A stretch of 64,000 bases of DNA from Eumeta japonica (Eukaryota > Arthropoda > Insecta > Lepidoptera > Psychidae): assembly GCA_005406025.1 (NCBI GenBank), contig BGZK01000856.1, positions 186,001 through 250,000 on the forward strand, written 5' to 3'. Within the stretch, counting starts at the first letter, position 1. The number at the start of each line of letters is the position of its first letter. The position numbers were made by a program, and so were the translations under genes. Positions 34,391-45,780 of the stretch are shown here, piece after piece. The notes beneath the pieces were generated by a model. The model had not been told where the DNA came from. It did no database searches and saw only the letters and a list, made by a program, of their open reading frames with translations.

Positions 34391-35435
34391 TGTATTATTT
34401 ATTACAATGGACGATTTAGCCCGTTTTCCCTCGGGCGTATGGAAGTTCTCAATGCGCGGTGTTCGTACTTCTCGTGACTGATATATCATATACTCATTTC
34501 TTGATACAGCATTATTAAAAAATGTATAAGTCTCCTTATAATGCATGGTGTACGTTTCGATTTATGACATTAGCCGAGACATTTCGTCCTCAATACGAGG
34601 TATAAAGGTAAATGTGACATTAGAAAATATTGTTCGTTCGTATATATCTCAACCAGCCTTCGAGGGGCGTGTTCTTATGTTATATAAATTATTGATTTGG
34701 GAGCGTAAACACAAGTTTGTTGCTTATTTAATCCCCTGTCAACTCGCTCAGTTCAAAGGCGCTGTGTTTTGAGTGCTCGAGAAATAATATAAATTGGAAT
34801 ACGAAACTTTTTCAATAATCCAAATAATTGTCTCATTTCTCTCTGTAGTCTATATTTCATTATTCGTCAAAATGATTTATCTCGGTATGTGAACCTTCAA
34901 ACGATATCAAACAGTTAATAAAACTACACTGACTTGAAGAATAGTTCACTACATCTGTGGCTAACCATCCATCTTCTTGAAGACCTTATGGCTCAAAGGT
35001 CGTTCCATTAAAGCTTTCAAAATTGAAATGTGCAAGTCTTATATTACGTTGGAACTCAAAGACTGAATAGAAAATTTCATGATGAATTCCAATTTTGAAA
35101 TAAAAGATGTCGAAAGTAAAAAACAATTAACTACCAGCATTATGAAAAGTTATCAGCTTCATGATAAGTAAAATAATTCTAAAAGTAGAAACAAATATGA
35201 TAGTGCACATACTTAAAACTTTCTTTTCTGCTGTTGTCTCTCCAAAAACCGCAGAGGATCCTTGTCTTCACATCCATCAAATTTTAGAAAAATATTACTA
35301 GTGGTATTAGAAAAAATTCTATTGGCAATAAAGGTTAAAACTATAATATACTCGAAAATAACTGTGGTAGAGTGTTAAAGCCAAACCAACCAAGCCGGCT
35401 GAACCAATGAGAGATCACACTCACAGAGTACAGAC
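34391..35435. other. Unassigned AT-rich DNA
   Basis: No gene or recognised repeat. It leads into the tandem array at 35440. Confidence 0.5.
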
Positions 35436-36408
35436 TTGAAGTAACAGTTCCAGCAACCCACTCCTCTTCATCACCATACTCCTCCTCCATCAATCACCAT
35501 TTGATCAGATATTCTTAGTGAGTAACAGTTCCGGTGACTCACTTCTCGTTCATCGCCCTAATCCTCCTCCATCAATTACCACTTTATCCAATATTCTTAA
35601 TAAATAATAGTTCCGGTGACTCACTTCCATTCATCACCCTACTCCTCCTCCATCAATTACCACTTTATCCAATATTCTTAATAAATATATTGACTCACTT
35701 CCATTCATCACCCTACTCCTCCTCCATCAATTACCACTTTATCCAATATTCTTAATAAATATAGTTCCAGTGACTCACTTCCCATTCATCACCCTACTCC
35801 TCCTCCATCAATTACCACTTTATCCAATATTCTTGGTAAATATAGTTCCGGTGACTCACTTCCCATTCATCACCCTACTCCTCCTCCATCAATTACCACT
35901 TTATCCAATATTCTTAGTAAATAATAGTTCCGGTGACTCACTTCCCATTCATCACCCTACTCCTCCTCCATCAATTACCACTTTATCCAATATTCTTAGT
36001 AAATAATAGTTCCGGTGACTCACTTCCCATTCATCACCATACTCCTCCTCCATCAATCACCATTTGATCAGATATTCTTAGTGAGTAACAGTTCCGGTGA
36101 CTCACTTCTCGTTCATCGCCCTAATCCTCCTCCATCAATTACCACTTTATCCAATATTCTTAATAAATAATAGTTACGGTGACTCACTTCCCATTCATCA
36201 CCCTACTCCTCCTCCATCAATTACCACTTTATCCAATATTCTTAATAAATAATCGTTCCGGTGACTCACTTCCCATTCATCACCCTACTCCTCCTCCATC
36301 AATTACCACTTTATCCAATATTCTTAGTAAATAATAGTTCCGGTGACTCACTTCCCATTCATCACCCTACTCCTCCTCCATCAATTACCACTTTATCAGG
36401 TATTCTAC
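35436..36408. repeat. 82-bp tandem array (about 11-12 units)
   Basis: Consecutive TTCCGGTGACTCACTTC landmarks fall at about 35529, 35611, (35691, lacking TTCCGG), 35765, 35846, 35928, 36010, 36092, 36174, 36256 and 36338, a period of 82 bp with one pair shortened. Each unit reads TTCATCACCCTACTCCTCCT, CATCAATTACCACTTTATCC, AATATTCTTAGTAAATAATA. The first unit (35436-35520) is diverged. A two-unit variant (with CACCATTTGATCAGATATTC and CTCGTTCATCGCCCTAATCC) occurs at 35480-35610 and again at 36043-36173, seven units later, so there is a higher-order pattern. The period is not a multiple of three; open frames over it are chance. Confidence 0.95.
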
Positions 36409-37175
36409 TCCTACCCAGAGCAAAACTTAGCATTATATCATATAACCAGCATTATAACAGAAAAAAACAGCTAAACGTAAGCCTGACTCGTACACCGAGC
36501 GTTCCGTACTACAACACGATATATTAATTATGTTCAATATTCAAAAGAAATCATTTTCTTTTTTATTTTAAATAAACATATTTCGGAACGTCTTCGTAAA
36601 AAATCGCAAACCGTTTTAAATAGATCAACAACTGTTTTTCGATAACGTCAACGACAGGTTTGTAAGCCGTTGTTGTCCCTACGCATTGCGTGAATAGGTG
36701 TGTAGGCGTTTTAAACATGAAAATGATCGTTTGCCGGAGGCAGTAGCTGCAGGAAGTGAGAATTGAGGTGAGAATTGAGGTGATCAGTCGCAAAACTTGG
36801 GGCAAATTGTTAGTAAATTCTTTTTGTACAAATGTTCTATTATTTTACGTACATTGCAATTACTAAATTCAAACGATCTGCATACATATTTTAATACGTT
36901 TCTGAAACAACCTAAGTCAAAATGTGGGCACTGAAACATTTGTAAAATCATTAAGTAGAGAACGAGGAAAAACGGTTCAGATTGTACTGACATTTTCATA
37001 CATTAGTAATTCAAAAAGCCTTAACTCTTTTAAATTTCTGTAACAGTCTTCCAACTCGCTAAGAACATTATCTACTATTTCATTAAATATACGTTTGTAG
37101 TGATCTTTGATGTCGTCTACACTTCGTTTACTTTTTGGCTGGCCTTAAGTGGACACAGTATTACTTTAAATGTCA
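36409..37175. other. Unassigned AT-rich DNA
   Basis: A short direct repeat of GTGAGAATTGAGGTGA occurs at about 36757-36785. No gene is supported. Confidence 0.5.
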
Positions 37176-37179
37176 AATA

Positions 37180-37590
37180 GCCAAACGCGCTTGTTATGAG
37201 ACGCTTTTGCTATTCATAATAGCAAGCACAGCCCCATTCACTTTATTTCCAGCATTCGCTCTCCTTTCGATATCTCTGTCATGTTTACCATCATTTGTAA
37301 ACAGACTGCCCAGGTATACGAACTCTTACACTTGTTCGCCTTTCTCGCCTTCTACAAGTATATCGCAGTTAGTCGTGCTTTCGCCCATTTCAAACATCAT
37401 CATCTTAGTATTACCGCCAAATGTTATTATATAATAAATAAAATCAATGATTCTGTTAAGAAAAAGGGTATGAAATTATTTACCTTCATACCCTTTTTCT
37501 TAATAGTATCATTAATTTTATTTGTCATATTCTGCAACCCGCACGCCGCGCCCTCCTTGCGCCATATAAAATATTATGCGCAAAACACTT
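37180..37590 (-). mobile_element. LINE family A internal fragment with fold-back
   Basis: On the minus strand: MMMFEMGESTTNCDILVEGE, KGEQV, EFVYLGSLFTNDGKHDRDIE, RRANAGNKVNGAVL. This matches the middle of the 28.9-kb copy at high similarity. Upstream text (KKKGMK with preceding NKIND) is present, but between it and TKMMMFE lies an inverted copy of the same segment (see the hairpin entry). Overlapping plus-strand frames (99 and 121 codons) are antisense artefacts. Confidence 0.85.
37433..37527. repeat. Fold-back inverted duplication inside LINE A
   Basis: The left arm 37433-37474 ends in AAGAAAAAGGGTATGAA and the right arm 37485-37527 begins TTCATACCCTTTTTCTT. The arms are about 42 bp with some five differences and a 10-base spacer. 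Both encode the LINE peptide NDSVKKKGMK-like text, the right arm in the element's own (minus) orientation and the left arm inverted. Confidence 0.8.
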
Positions 37591-37744
37591 TTTTATACTT
37601 TGGATTACTTTGTAGACTTATTGAGTCATTAAATTTGATAGTTTAAGAGCAAAGATATGAACATTCCAAACTCGAATTGCCCTGTACAATTTTTAAGTAC
37701 AAAATAAAATTATTCTGTCTTAATGAGAAATTGATCTATAAAAA

Positions 37745-37950
37745 CAAAACATTTTCATGCGGTGATTTTGTACGATTTCAAATGTCGACTAAATACTAGA
37801 AGAAAGATTGAAAGGCTTCAAATGGCATTGAAAGACAAAAGGCCTTATAAAGCGACTGTTTACCGCCGGTTCAACGAGTTTATGCGCAGTCGAGTAACTT
37901 TGACGGACGAACAAAGAAATACCCGCCCTTTGACGGCTCTAGACAGAAGA
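37745..37950 (+). mobile_element. mariner transposase N-terminal remnant 3
   Basis: The plus strand gives HFHAVILYDFKCRL-like text, then ERLQMALKDKRPYKATVYRR, FNEFMRSRVTLTDEQRNTRP and LTA. This is the helix-turn-helix region of the lineage also seen at 19716. The 83-codon frame at 37762-38013 follows it for about 60 codons and then runs into unrelated sequence. No catalytic domain follows. Confidence 0.75.
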
Positions 37951-38004
37951 AAACGTGAAGAAAGCGAAAAATTTATTTCAAGTGAATATTATATTGTTTT
38001 AGGT

Positions 38005-38150
38005 GTTACTTGACGGAAATGCGTAATTAAACGCTTGTCTGCAACGTCCAGTATCGTGCAGCATACAACCCACTGCCGACCTTCGAACGTGGTCATTCGT
38101 CACAAATATAACGAACAGAATAATGGATTCGAGAAGATTGCCAAATATCG
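38005..38150 (+). repeat. Interspersed repeat of unknown class, copy 2
   Basis: Partner of 7890-8045, with collinear shared words (GTAATTAAACGCTTGTC, GCATACAACCCACTGCCGAC, ATATCGAACATCTAAA). It directly follows the mariner fragment, so it could be part of a composite, but copy 1 has no mariner beside it. Confidence 0.5.
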
Positions 38151-38499
38151 AACATCTAAACCAGTGTTAATTTTTTTTTATCTAAAAGTGCCAATATAAT
38201 CAGTATATAATTACTACGGACGTTTCGTTCAAATAAGCATATGCTTGGGGATATCCCCAAGATAATGACATCCATCAGTGTATAAGAGTATTAGAATCAC
38301 CGAAAGATGCACCTCCAACTATCATATAGAAACGCAATATGCAGTAGTCCACACTGTCTAACCTGAGAGATCAGTTTCAAAATTGACCAAACTCTACCAA
38401 AGTAAAGCGAGCGAAAGGTGCAGGAGAAATTTTTCTCACTTTTTTTTGATGAATTATACGATGTCAAATCAAATCGAATCAAAAAAATGTTTATTTCGT
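38151..38499. other. Unassigned DNA
   Basis: Contains a short CTTGGGGATATCCCCAAG palindrome at 38244-38261. No gene. Confidence 0.5.
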
Positions 38500-40265
38500 A
38501 TTTAATGAAATTACACTAAAATACCTCATCAATAAATTCTTTATATTATCATCCATTCTAAATGCTGATTTACCTTGAGAAGGATGGGCAAGTAACTCAA
38601 GGGTTTTTTTAGTCGCTAATACAAAGTATTGTAAATAAAAATTTATTCGATATTTAGAAATAACATGAAGCCACCTAGTATCCGAGCAGTTCAATCCCAT
38701 GGGTTTTTCTCATTAAGATATTCAAACACGGTAAGAAAGTTATACGACCCTTGCAATATAACTTTCTTTTTACGAAATGTTTTAAGTGGTAAAATGTAAA
38801 ATTTTGAATTTCAGCTGCGATCTTATTATAAAAGCGCACACATTGCCCCTTAAATGTTTTATTAACTTTACTTAGACGGGTTTTATTAGCTGCAAATGTC
38901 TTCTTCTATAGACTATAGAGCTGCAAATAGCTTGTTAGGGATGTTGCTCCTTTTTTGGAACGATTCTATATCTTTTGACATATACAAGGTTTTCGCATAT
39001 GTATTATGACGCTAAAATTAGGATATTCATTTTCTTAAATTTTTTTGAGAGATGTCATTGGTCTCGGCACGCATAGCTCATTTCTGCAGCACAAAAATTA
39101 TGTTAATATCGGCTGCGTGACCCCATAACAAAATTTCATAGGTCATGAGACTAAGAAAAAAACTGAAATAAACTAGTCTCGCAGTGCGTTTATTCATCTA
39201 TAAGTCACCGAATTCATTTGACTGCATACGTTGCAGAACCATCTCGTGAAATGAGAATTCCAAAATAACAGCTTTCGAAGTGAGACTAAGAAATAAGGTC
39301 GTGTCTACAAAGTCCAATACCTCGTTCTTGACTAAATACGTTTGTGTCGATCAATTTAAAATTAGAATGGGAAAGTTTAACAATTTTAGTTTTCCTTTCA
39401 TTAAGCAGAATATTGTTAATACTAAACCAGTCAATTCTTATTTTAGAGTTGGTACTGTTTACCTACTTCGTCGTAAGATGGTTGATGCCTGTCAACCTTA
39501 AAAAGTAAGGAGGTATCATCAGCAAACAATACAATCTCATGACCATCGTTAACAAGATGTGGTAGATCGTTTATGTACACTAAGAATAGAAACGGTCCAA
39601 AAACTGAACCCACATTGACTGCAGATCCTGATAACCTCTTACCATTAGTATCGACCCTATAGATTCTAACACTTAGATAAGAGTCCAAAAGTTCAAGATA
39701 TCGACCCATGACGCCATAATGATGCTGTTTCCTGATTAATATCTCATGACGATCTCAGTCATCATGACACATTGATCATGACATGTGATACATATGCCTT
39801 GAGTAAATGACAAAAAACACCAATTGTATCCCGTAAATCCTCCCAGGCATCAAAAATCTACTGAATAAGCTCGACACCGGTTTCGGTTGTTGAGCGACCC
39901 TTTATGAATCCAAACTGTTTAACGTTTATAAAAAAAAACGTTAAACAGTTTGTAAAAATACTACAATAGTTGATTTAAAATAAGTTTTTTTTTAATTTTA
40001 CTGACCGTTCTAGTATTGATATCAGTCTAAAGTAAAGATAGACTACCCGACTTAAACAATGGAATTACTTTCTTTTGCTTCATTAGATCCTTAAATATAC
40101 CACAATCAACGCAAGCATTAAAAATCACTACTAGACATGGAGCAATGCAGTGAATTATTAAATCAATTATTTTTACAGAAAGTTCATCAAGATTGGTAGC
40201 TTTTTTTTCATTTTTATACGCCTGAATGCTCTAAGAACGTCATTATATTGGTCATGGATAAATGC
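38500..40265 (-). mobile_element. LINE family B, longest copy (RT to 3' UTR)
   Basis: On the minus strand, decayed text appears in jockey/CR1-like order. 40260-40030: NLDELSVKIIDLIIHCIAPC and FKDLMKQKKVIPLFKSG (RT fingers). About 39925-39890: NVKQFGFIKGR. 39709-39600: ELLDSYLSVRIYRVDTNGKR. About 39580-39510: LFLVYINDLPHLVNDGHEIV, then LFADDTSLLF (active site, bases 39515-39526). 39485-39450: KVDRHQPSYDEV. About 38860-38760: CVRFYNKIAAEIQNFTFYHL, KHFVKRKLYCKG. A 3' UTR follows, with GAGTTACTTGCCCATCCTTC at about 38600-38581. Stops and frameshifts are frequent. A fold-back lies at 39911-39952. The ADD triad is intact but the protein is not. Confidence 0.85.
39911..39952. repeat. Fold-back inverted duplication inside LINE B
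   Basis: The arms are 39911-39927 (CAAACTGTTTAACGTTT) and 39936-39952 (its exact reverse complement), with an 8-base A/T spacer. The left arm is the genuine LINE codons for NVKQFG on the minus strand; the right arm is an inverted copy that interrupts the frame. Confidence 0.85.
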
Positions 40266-41639
40266 AAACGAAAAGCCGCAAATATCGACAGTCAATTATA
40301 ACTCCAGATAATTAACTAATGTAATTGAGTTGAATTGAGAGATTGAGGTGCTACCTATTTAACTAATCCGATAGACATTGTCTGCCGAATTACCTGGTCT
40401 ATTACAAAGGAAAAAAAAACAAACTAAAAAAGGAAAAAAAACATGCAATTCAATAATTATGAATTTTTAAGAAAATAAAAGTTTTTACGGAATAAAACAT
40501 TTTTTTGAATGTACAATTCTGAAATTAAAAAACAAAATCTGTGTTTTACATATTTTTGGCACGTAGTTTCGTTAAAATATACGAAATATGCCTATTTTTT
40601 TAAGAAGAGTTATCTTTATCATGACAACATAAAATATAAAAGACAAAACAGCTAGAGTGTTTTCATGCTACTGTATTAGGATCATAAAGCGAAAATAAAT
40701 AAAGCTTGTTTTTATGAAGCGACGACCCAATTAAATTGGAGGCTCAAGTCCAGTGAGGAGCTTTGTTGCGTTGGAAACGTCAAAAAATAATACCTTTAAA
40801 AACAATAAAAATAATACCAAATATCAATTAAAGTTTCGGTTAAAAACTCATTTAAAAGTCAAATATTGTGTGCTGATTATAAACCTACTATATTGTTTTA
40901 ATGTAAATATACAATCATGTAAATAACATATCCTTTTTTCACGCCTATTCTATTCTTACAGTTAAAAAGTAGATGAATATTAGAACAGAGTCAATAATGA
41001 ATATTAGTTTCTATAATTTGTCTATAATTAGATGTATATATAAAATATCGGGTCGGTCGATGTCGATCGGTTTTCTAGATTTTAAGTAATTTCGAAGATA
41101 TTTTACTTAAAATGTTTTATTTAGTAACTATAACAATATAGAATCAATCATTACCAAACTCTAATTAATTTTAATATTAACTCCGTTGAATACTTCAAAA
41201 CCCTATGTAATTGGCCAGTTTAATATAGATATATTTTCAAATAACTCGTAAATCAAACAATTTATAATAGTATCTTTTAGTACCCAATAGTACCCACTGC
41301 TGACTCTCGAGTCTGTTCCTCTATTGGCTGAAAACGATAATTTCTAAAAATTAATTTTTAATCTGAATAACACCGAAAATTTCTAATCATGGGCATTCAC
41401 AGTTTTTGGAAAGTTTAGGGGTAGGACTGAAAGGTCAACCGTATTTCCACATTTAAGAAAAGATATGCTTTAATGGTAAAATTTTATTCATTTCTTTTCC
41501 ATATTACGATTATTACAAATTCTGCTCCTAAGTTACTGTGCAAAAATACAATACCATTTCTTCTGGTTACGAGATAATGTCAGTTGGCGAAGCGTGTCAA
41601 TGAAAATATTACATAGGAATGTGCTGGCCATAACTCCGA
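40266..41639. other. Unassigned AT-rich DNA
   Basis: 41287-41330 echoes the repeat of 7890 (ACCCACTGCTGACTCTCGAG). The rest is AT-rich with no gene. Confidence 0.45.
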
Positions 41640-42130
41640 GCCGCTTTCCTTGCGCCGGCAGTCACTCACAAGGGGGCGGGCGAGTCGTGAGTTCGGGTAA
41701 ATTATTCGCGAATGTCATTACGTCCGTATATCTAACACGACAATGCCATTCATCAGCCACATAGAATGAGTGTGAAGTTTAGAGATCTACGTGTGACCGT
41801 AGACCTATGTGATGTTGATCCAAGGAAGCCCGAAAAGGGATCGAACGAAGCCTGATTTCGCTGAAAACGTATCGCTTAAACAACCAGCGGGCGGAGGTAT
41901 CGGGTTAATACCGTTATAAGCCGCGATAGTCGGAATGGGTAGTGAGTGGCGGCCGCCCAAGTGCCGCGGTGTAACACGCGCGATCGATGTTCGTATTGCA
42001 CCCCTCCTAGGCAACTGTCGGCCGGATGCACCGTCTAGGAATATGGTATATTCCTAACTGTTGTGAAAGAGTAAAATGGCCGAGTACTGCGCCGAGTAAT
42101 GACCGAGTAAAATGCGCTTCTGTCCGGTTA
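41640..42130. other. Unexplained GC-richer block
   Basis: About 490 bp clearly richer in G+C than the flanks, with CGCCGGCAGTCACTCACAAG, GGGCGGGCGAGTCGTGAG, GGCGGCCGCCCAAGTGCCGC and a (GCCGAGTA)-type triple repeat at 42077-42113. A 69-codon minus frame (42014-41805) has no recognised motif. The last 120 bp resemble a lepidopteran repeat I cannot name; the rest could be unique. Confidence 0.35.
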
Positions 42131-42194
42131 CTTCTCTAGTAGGTACACACAATTTTTTTGTTAAATTTTGTGATATATGTTAGTTTTATGACTC

Positions 42195-42585
42195 ATTCGT
42201 CCTGCCGATTTTAAAAATTTTTCTCTATCTGTCTGCATATATTTTTTTTTGTGTGACATCAAAACGGTTTGACCGATCGTGATGAAAATTAGTGTAAAAT
42301 GAGATGACACTGCACACATGATAGGCTACTGTTTGTCTGTCCTTTTGTATGTCTGTTTGCTCTACTCTAAGTTCAGAACGGTTTGATCGACCTTCATAAA
42401 AAATGGTATACAGTGTATGTTATTTCAATAGACTGTTTGGTAACAATAAAAAATGATTCTTATTTTTCTTATGCTTTGGCAGTCGTATTCATTATATTTG
42501 TTTCTAAATAATTTTGTACATGTGGGGGTTTAGATTTTAGGAGATATAGGTGTGTAATCGTATGTGCGTACGTATGGTTGTCTGT
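42195..42585 (+). repeat. Retroposon-tail-like sequence, two partial copies
   Basis: Two parallel blocks share the same words: ATCTGTCTGCATATATTT, CAAAACGGTTTGACCGATCG, TGATGAAAATTAGTGTAAAA and then TCCTTTTGTATGTCTGTTTG, CAGAACGGTTTGATCGACCT, TCATAAAAAATGGTATACAG. These are usual lepidopteran LINE/SINE tail words, duplicated about 115 bp apart. Confidence 0.5.
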
Positions 42586-43817
42586 GTGTGAGTGAAATCA
42601 TGTCGATATTTGTAAGATAAAAAAGCAATCACTGATAAATTTTAATTTAAAACCAGCGAAGCGGACAACTAACGACAAGTATAATGTGTACGTTTTGCTC
42701 GAATGTAGTAGCTTCGAGAATTGTCTAATATGTCGCTTAGAAGTTAAAAACAAAGGAAATAGTGTTAGTAAGTAGAAAGGACACACAGATACGTATTGCG
42801 TCTCTACTTAGAATGATTTTGATTGGAATGTTTTATTGTGCTAATAAATCAATATAATTTAACTATAAAAATATTACGGCGAATTGTATCGCATGATAAA
42901 AACGCTAATTGTAATATAAAACGTAAGATTTGACAGACGACGTATGGACAATTAGACATCCTGTCAAATCTTACTATTAACGCTTTCGAATCGTGTTTTT
43001 CTTTTGATCCAGTCCGCCATTAGTAAGATAAGTTTTTTTTTATTAAAAAAAAATATGTATTTTTTATCGTTATGAATTTTCATAAATTATATTACGGAAT
43101 CGTTATAATTTTATATCTTAGAAGACCTGACTCTTGAATATGGAATATTAAAAACAGTACTTAAGCAATAAGCGAAGCAATAACGACACGCAATTCGCGC
43201 CTGAGCATTAAGAACGACCTTTTCTAGTATTTTTCGAGCGCCGTAAAATTATAGAACCGTATAATTACTTTTTCATTGCCGTAATACGAGAACGATTTTT
43301 TTCTGTAAAAAACCAAAATTCCGATAAAAGCCTCTAATTGTATAATGAAACCTTCTGTCAGAAATCAAACCAGCTTGATGCCTCTACCTGAGTAAATAAC
43401 TGACCCTTAATCGTCCTTTTAGCTTTTATAAATAAATAATTTGAAAATCGCCATTAGTGTATACCAAATCTTTTTTTTATGTTTTATGTAATAATATTTA
43501 TTGAGTTCATATTTCGATAAAGTGAAATATGAATTATTCTGGAATGGAATGGAAACAAAATATTGACCTTGGGCTCATTCGATTCTGAGTCGCATTTGAA
43601 AAATAGTGCAAAAATATGATTTACGCATAATAAAAATTAAAAAGTTTACAAATAAAAATTTAAGAAAGCAGTTTAATTTTTGATATGCAAGTCGAAAAAT
43701 TACTCTTATTTAAGAAATTAAGAAACGAGACTTAATGTAGAAGAAATTTGAAATTAAAAAAAAATTGTTTCCTGACACTATTTCACACATGAAGCGTGCA
43801 TTTGCAATGCTGACCGT
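42586..43817. other. Unassigned AT-rich DNA with an inverted repeat
   Basis: The 14-bp arms GTAAGATTTGACAG (42923-42936) and CTGTCAAATCTTAC (42961-42974) are exact inverted copies 24 bp apart; imperfect pairing extends outward (CGCTAAT / ATTAACGC). It could be the two ends of a tiny MITE. No gene. Confidence 0.5.
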
Positions 43818-43870
43818 GTGAGAATTTTTTTAAATGTTGCTTTGTAGCAACATTTAAAAAAAAATCTTAC
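43818..43870. repeat. Hairpin, 23-bp arms
   Basis: GTGAGAATTTTTTTAAATGT-TGC (43818-43840) pairs with its near-exact reverse complement at 43847-43870 across a 6-base loop TTTGTA, with one length difference and one mismatch. Confidence 0.7.
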
Positions 43871-45369
43871 CCTCTTACTATAAAGTAATCTAAAAATTAA
43901 CAAAAAATAAAGAATCGTTTAACCCTTCAACGGAAAAACGTTCATAAAAAATTATTTTTTACTAAATGGGAACTTTGTTAGTTAAATAATATTTCAGAAG
44001 GCATAGTTTATATTCCATATCCAATATTTGTTAGACGATTTTGTGAAATAATATTGTTTCGTAGAGGCCTTTTGTTAATTAATCGTAATAAATGAATTTC
44101 AATAATTGCTAATGTCTTTACGTTATCTTTGTGTTTATTAATTCTTTTCAGTAACAAAAAAAAAAGTAAAAACAATAAAACGCCATTAAATACTTAACAT
44201 AAAAGTTGCCTGTGCAAGTTTTTCCTGGGTAGTTATTCAAAATTTTTACAATATGGTAATTACATATTTTAGATTTTTTTGCAATCTACATTTTAGATAA
44301 CATTCAAGGGGATCTGCGTGAAGTATAAAGGTTAAACTTTTCGGTACCCGGAATGTCCAACCAAACGTGCGGTAGCAATACGTACTATATTTATTTGTTT
44401 ACTTCTCCGCTACATCCAATTAATGCATAAGCCTTTGGTGTGACATTAATTACGCCAAATATCTTTTTATTACTCTCAAGATCCACGACTCTCACCGCAG
44501 TTCATATATCTCTACTTTTTTGTTTGTAATTAATAACATTTCACTATCTGAAATTAACAAATGGAACTAGTGTTCGCGCGACCTGCGCGGAGGACGGACG
44601 TCTCGCGTTCGAACTCTTACAATAGGAAGACGAAACGTCTTCTAAAAATGAAAATAGAATTAGAAAATGTGAAGTTTTGATATTATAACACGTATATGAG
44701 AAATTCGTTTTAAACTATTTCTTCTATAGTAACTCTGCTTGTATCTCTACATACAGCACACATGCAAAATATCGTTTTTAATACCTGCTAACAAGGAGCA
44801 CACAGATGCAATTTTAGGCTCTATCTATATAGAATAAGCGACAAAATTAAATCGTTTTGTAATATGAACACTTTCGTGTTTTTAAATATCGTTTTACAAT
44901 TAATACATTAATTTACAATTAATACGTTACTATACGCCATTATAGTAATAACAATACAAGAATCGTTCATCGCTTTTGTGCAGCAATCAGAATTTTATAA
45001 TATATCAATAGTCTTATTGTTATTTGTAATCAGTGAGAATTTTCAGTTACAGTTCTAAAATTTGTGACGAAAATGTTTGCTTATTAAGATTAAATACTAA
45101 AGCAAACGCATTTAATCAGTTTTCTGACACAGTTTTGTGTTTTAATCAATATATTACAGAACTACGAAATCGATTTGAAATAATCCAAGCAACATTGACT
45201 TCCATAACTTGACAATACTGTTAAAAAACACAACTAGTCAGGAAAACACTCAGAGTTCTGCTTAAAATTACATACTCTTGGTAAACCTTGCATCAAAATA
45301 AGTTTAAACAGCCAATAGAAATTAGACATTGAAAAACACAATTCAAATGTAGCATAAATTTGAAAGAGG
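43871..45369. other. Unassigned AT-rich DNA
   Basis: A GC-richer spot occurs at 44572-44615 (GCGCGACCTGCGCGGAGGAC). No gene or recognised element. Confidence 0.5.
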
Positions 45370-45515
45370 TGAAAACACGACTGAATGCGATATACTTACA
45401 GAAGGCGAGAAAGGCAAACAAGTGTAAGAGTTCGTATACCTGGGCAGTCTGTTTACAAATGATGGTAAACATGACAGAGATATCGAAAGGAGAGCGAATA
45501 CGGGAAATAAATGAA
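45370..45515 (+). mobile_element. LINE family A internal fragment, plus strand
   Basis: The plus strand gives EKGKQV, EFVYLGSLFTNDGKHDRDIE, RRANTGNK with one shift. It is nearly identical to the fragment at 37260-37350 in the opposite orientation, so the two could descend from similar sources. Both flanks are unrelated to LINE A. Confidence 0.8.
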
Positions 45516-45599
45516 TGTGTGCTCGTTATTATAAATATTAAAATCAAGTACCTCGATATTTGTATGAAAAGTTCTGTTTTCCTGATCGCTATATTAGTT

Positions 45600-45780
45600 T
45601 TGCTACTCGTTTAATATGTCCACCTTTTAGAACGACCGCATTTCGTGGTAGTTTCCGTCACGCTGCCATGAAGTGCTGGAATAACTTACCACTACCTATT
45701 AGAAATGCCAACTCTTTCTAAAAGTTCTTAAAGGTTTACAGGAAAAAAATTATATACAAGGTCGTTCTGAAATGGGATTA
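45600..45780 (+). mobile_element. LINE C-terminal fragment (third family)
   Basis: The plus strand gives MSTFRTTAFRGSFRHAAMKC and WNNLPLPIRNANSF, with a stop inside KFLKVYRKK. A 'CWN.LP..IR' block is the usual C-terminal signature of several LINE ORF2 proteins. The family differs from LINE A and LINE B. Only the last 50 or so residues remain. Confidence 0.65.

Noticed and set aside
35436..36408. CRISPR-like array
   Set aside because: The units are contiguous 82-bp repeats with no variable spacers, in a eukaryotic genome.
35534..36527. Leu/Pro-rich repeated frames with hydrophobic stretches (MTHFPFITLLLLHQLPLYPI)
   Set aside because: They are frames through the 82-bp tandem array; 82 is not a multiple of three, so frames shift each unit and end by chance.
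37135..37646. Two plus-strand frames of 99 and 121 codons
   Set aside because: They are antisense to the LINE A fragment, whose protein is legible on the minus strand.
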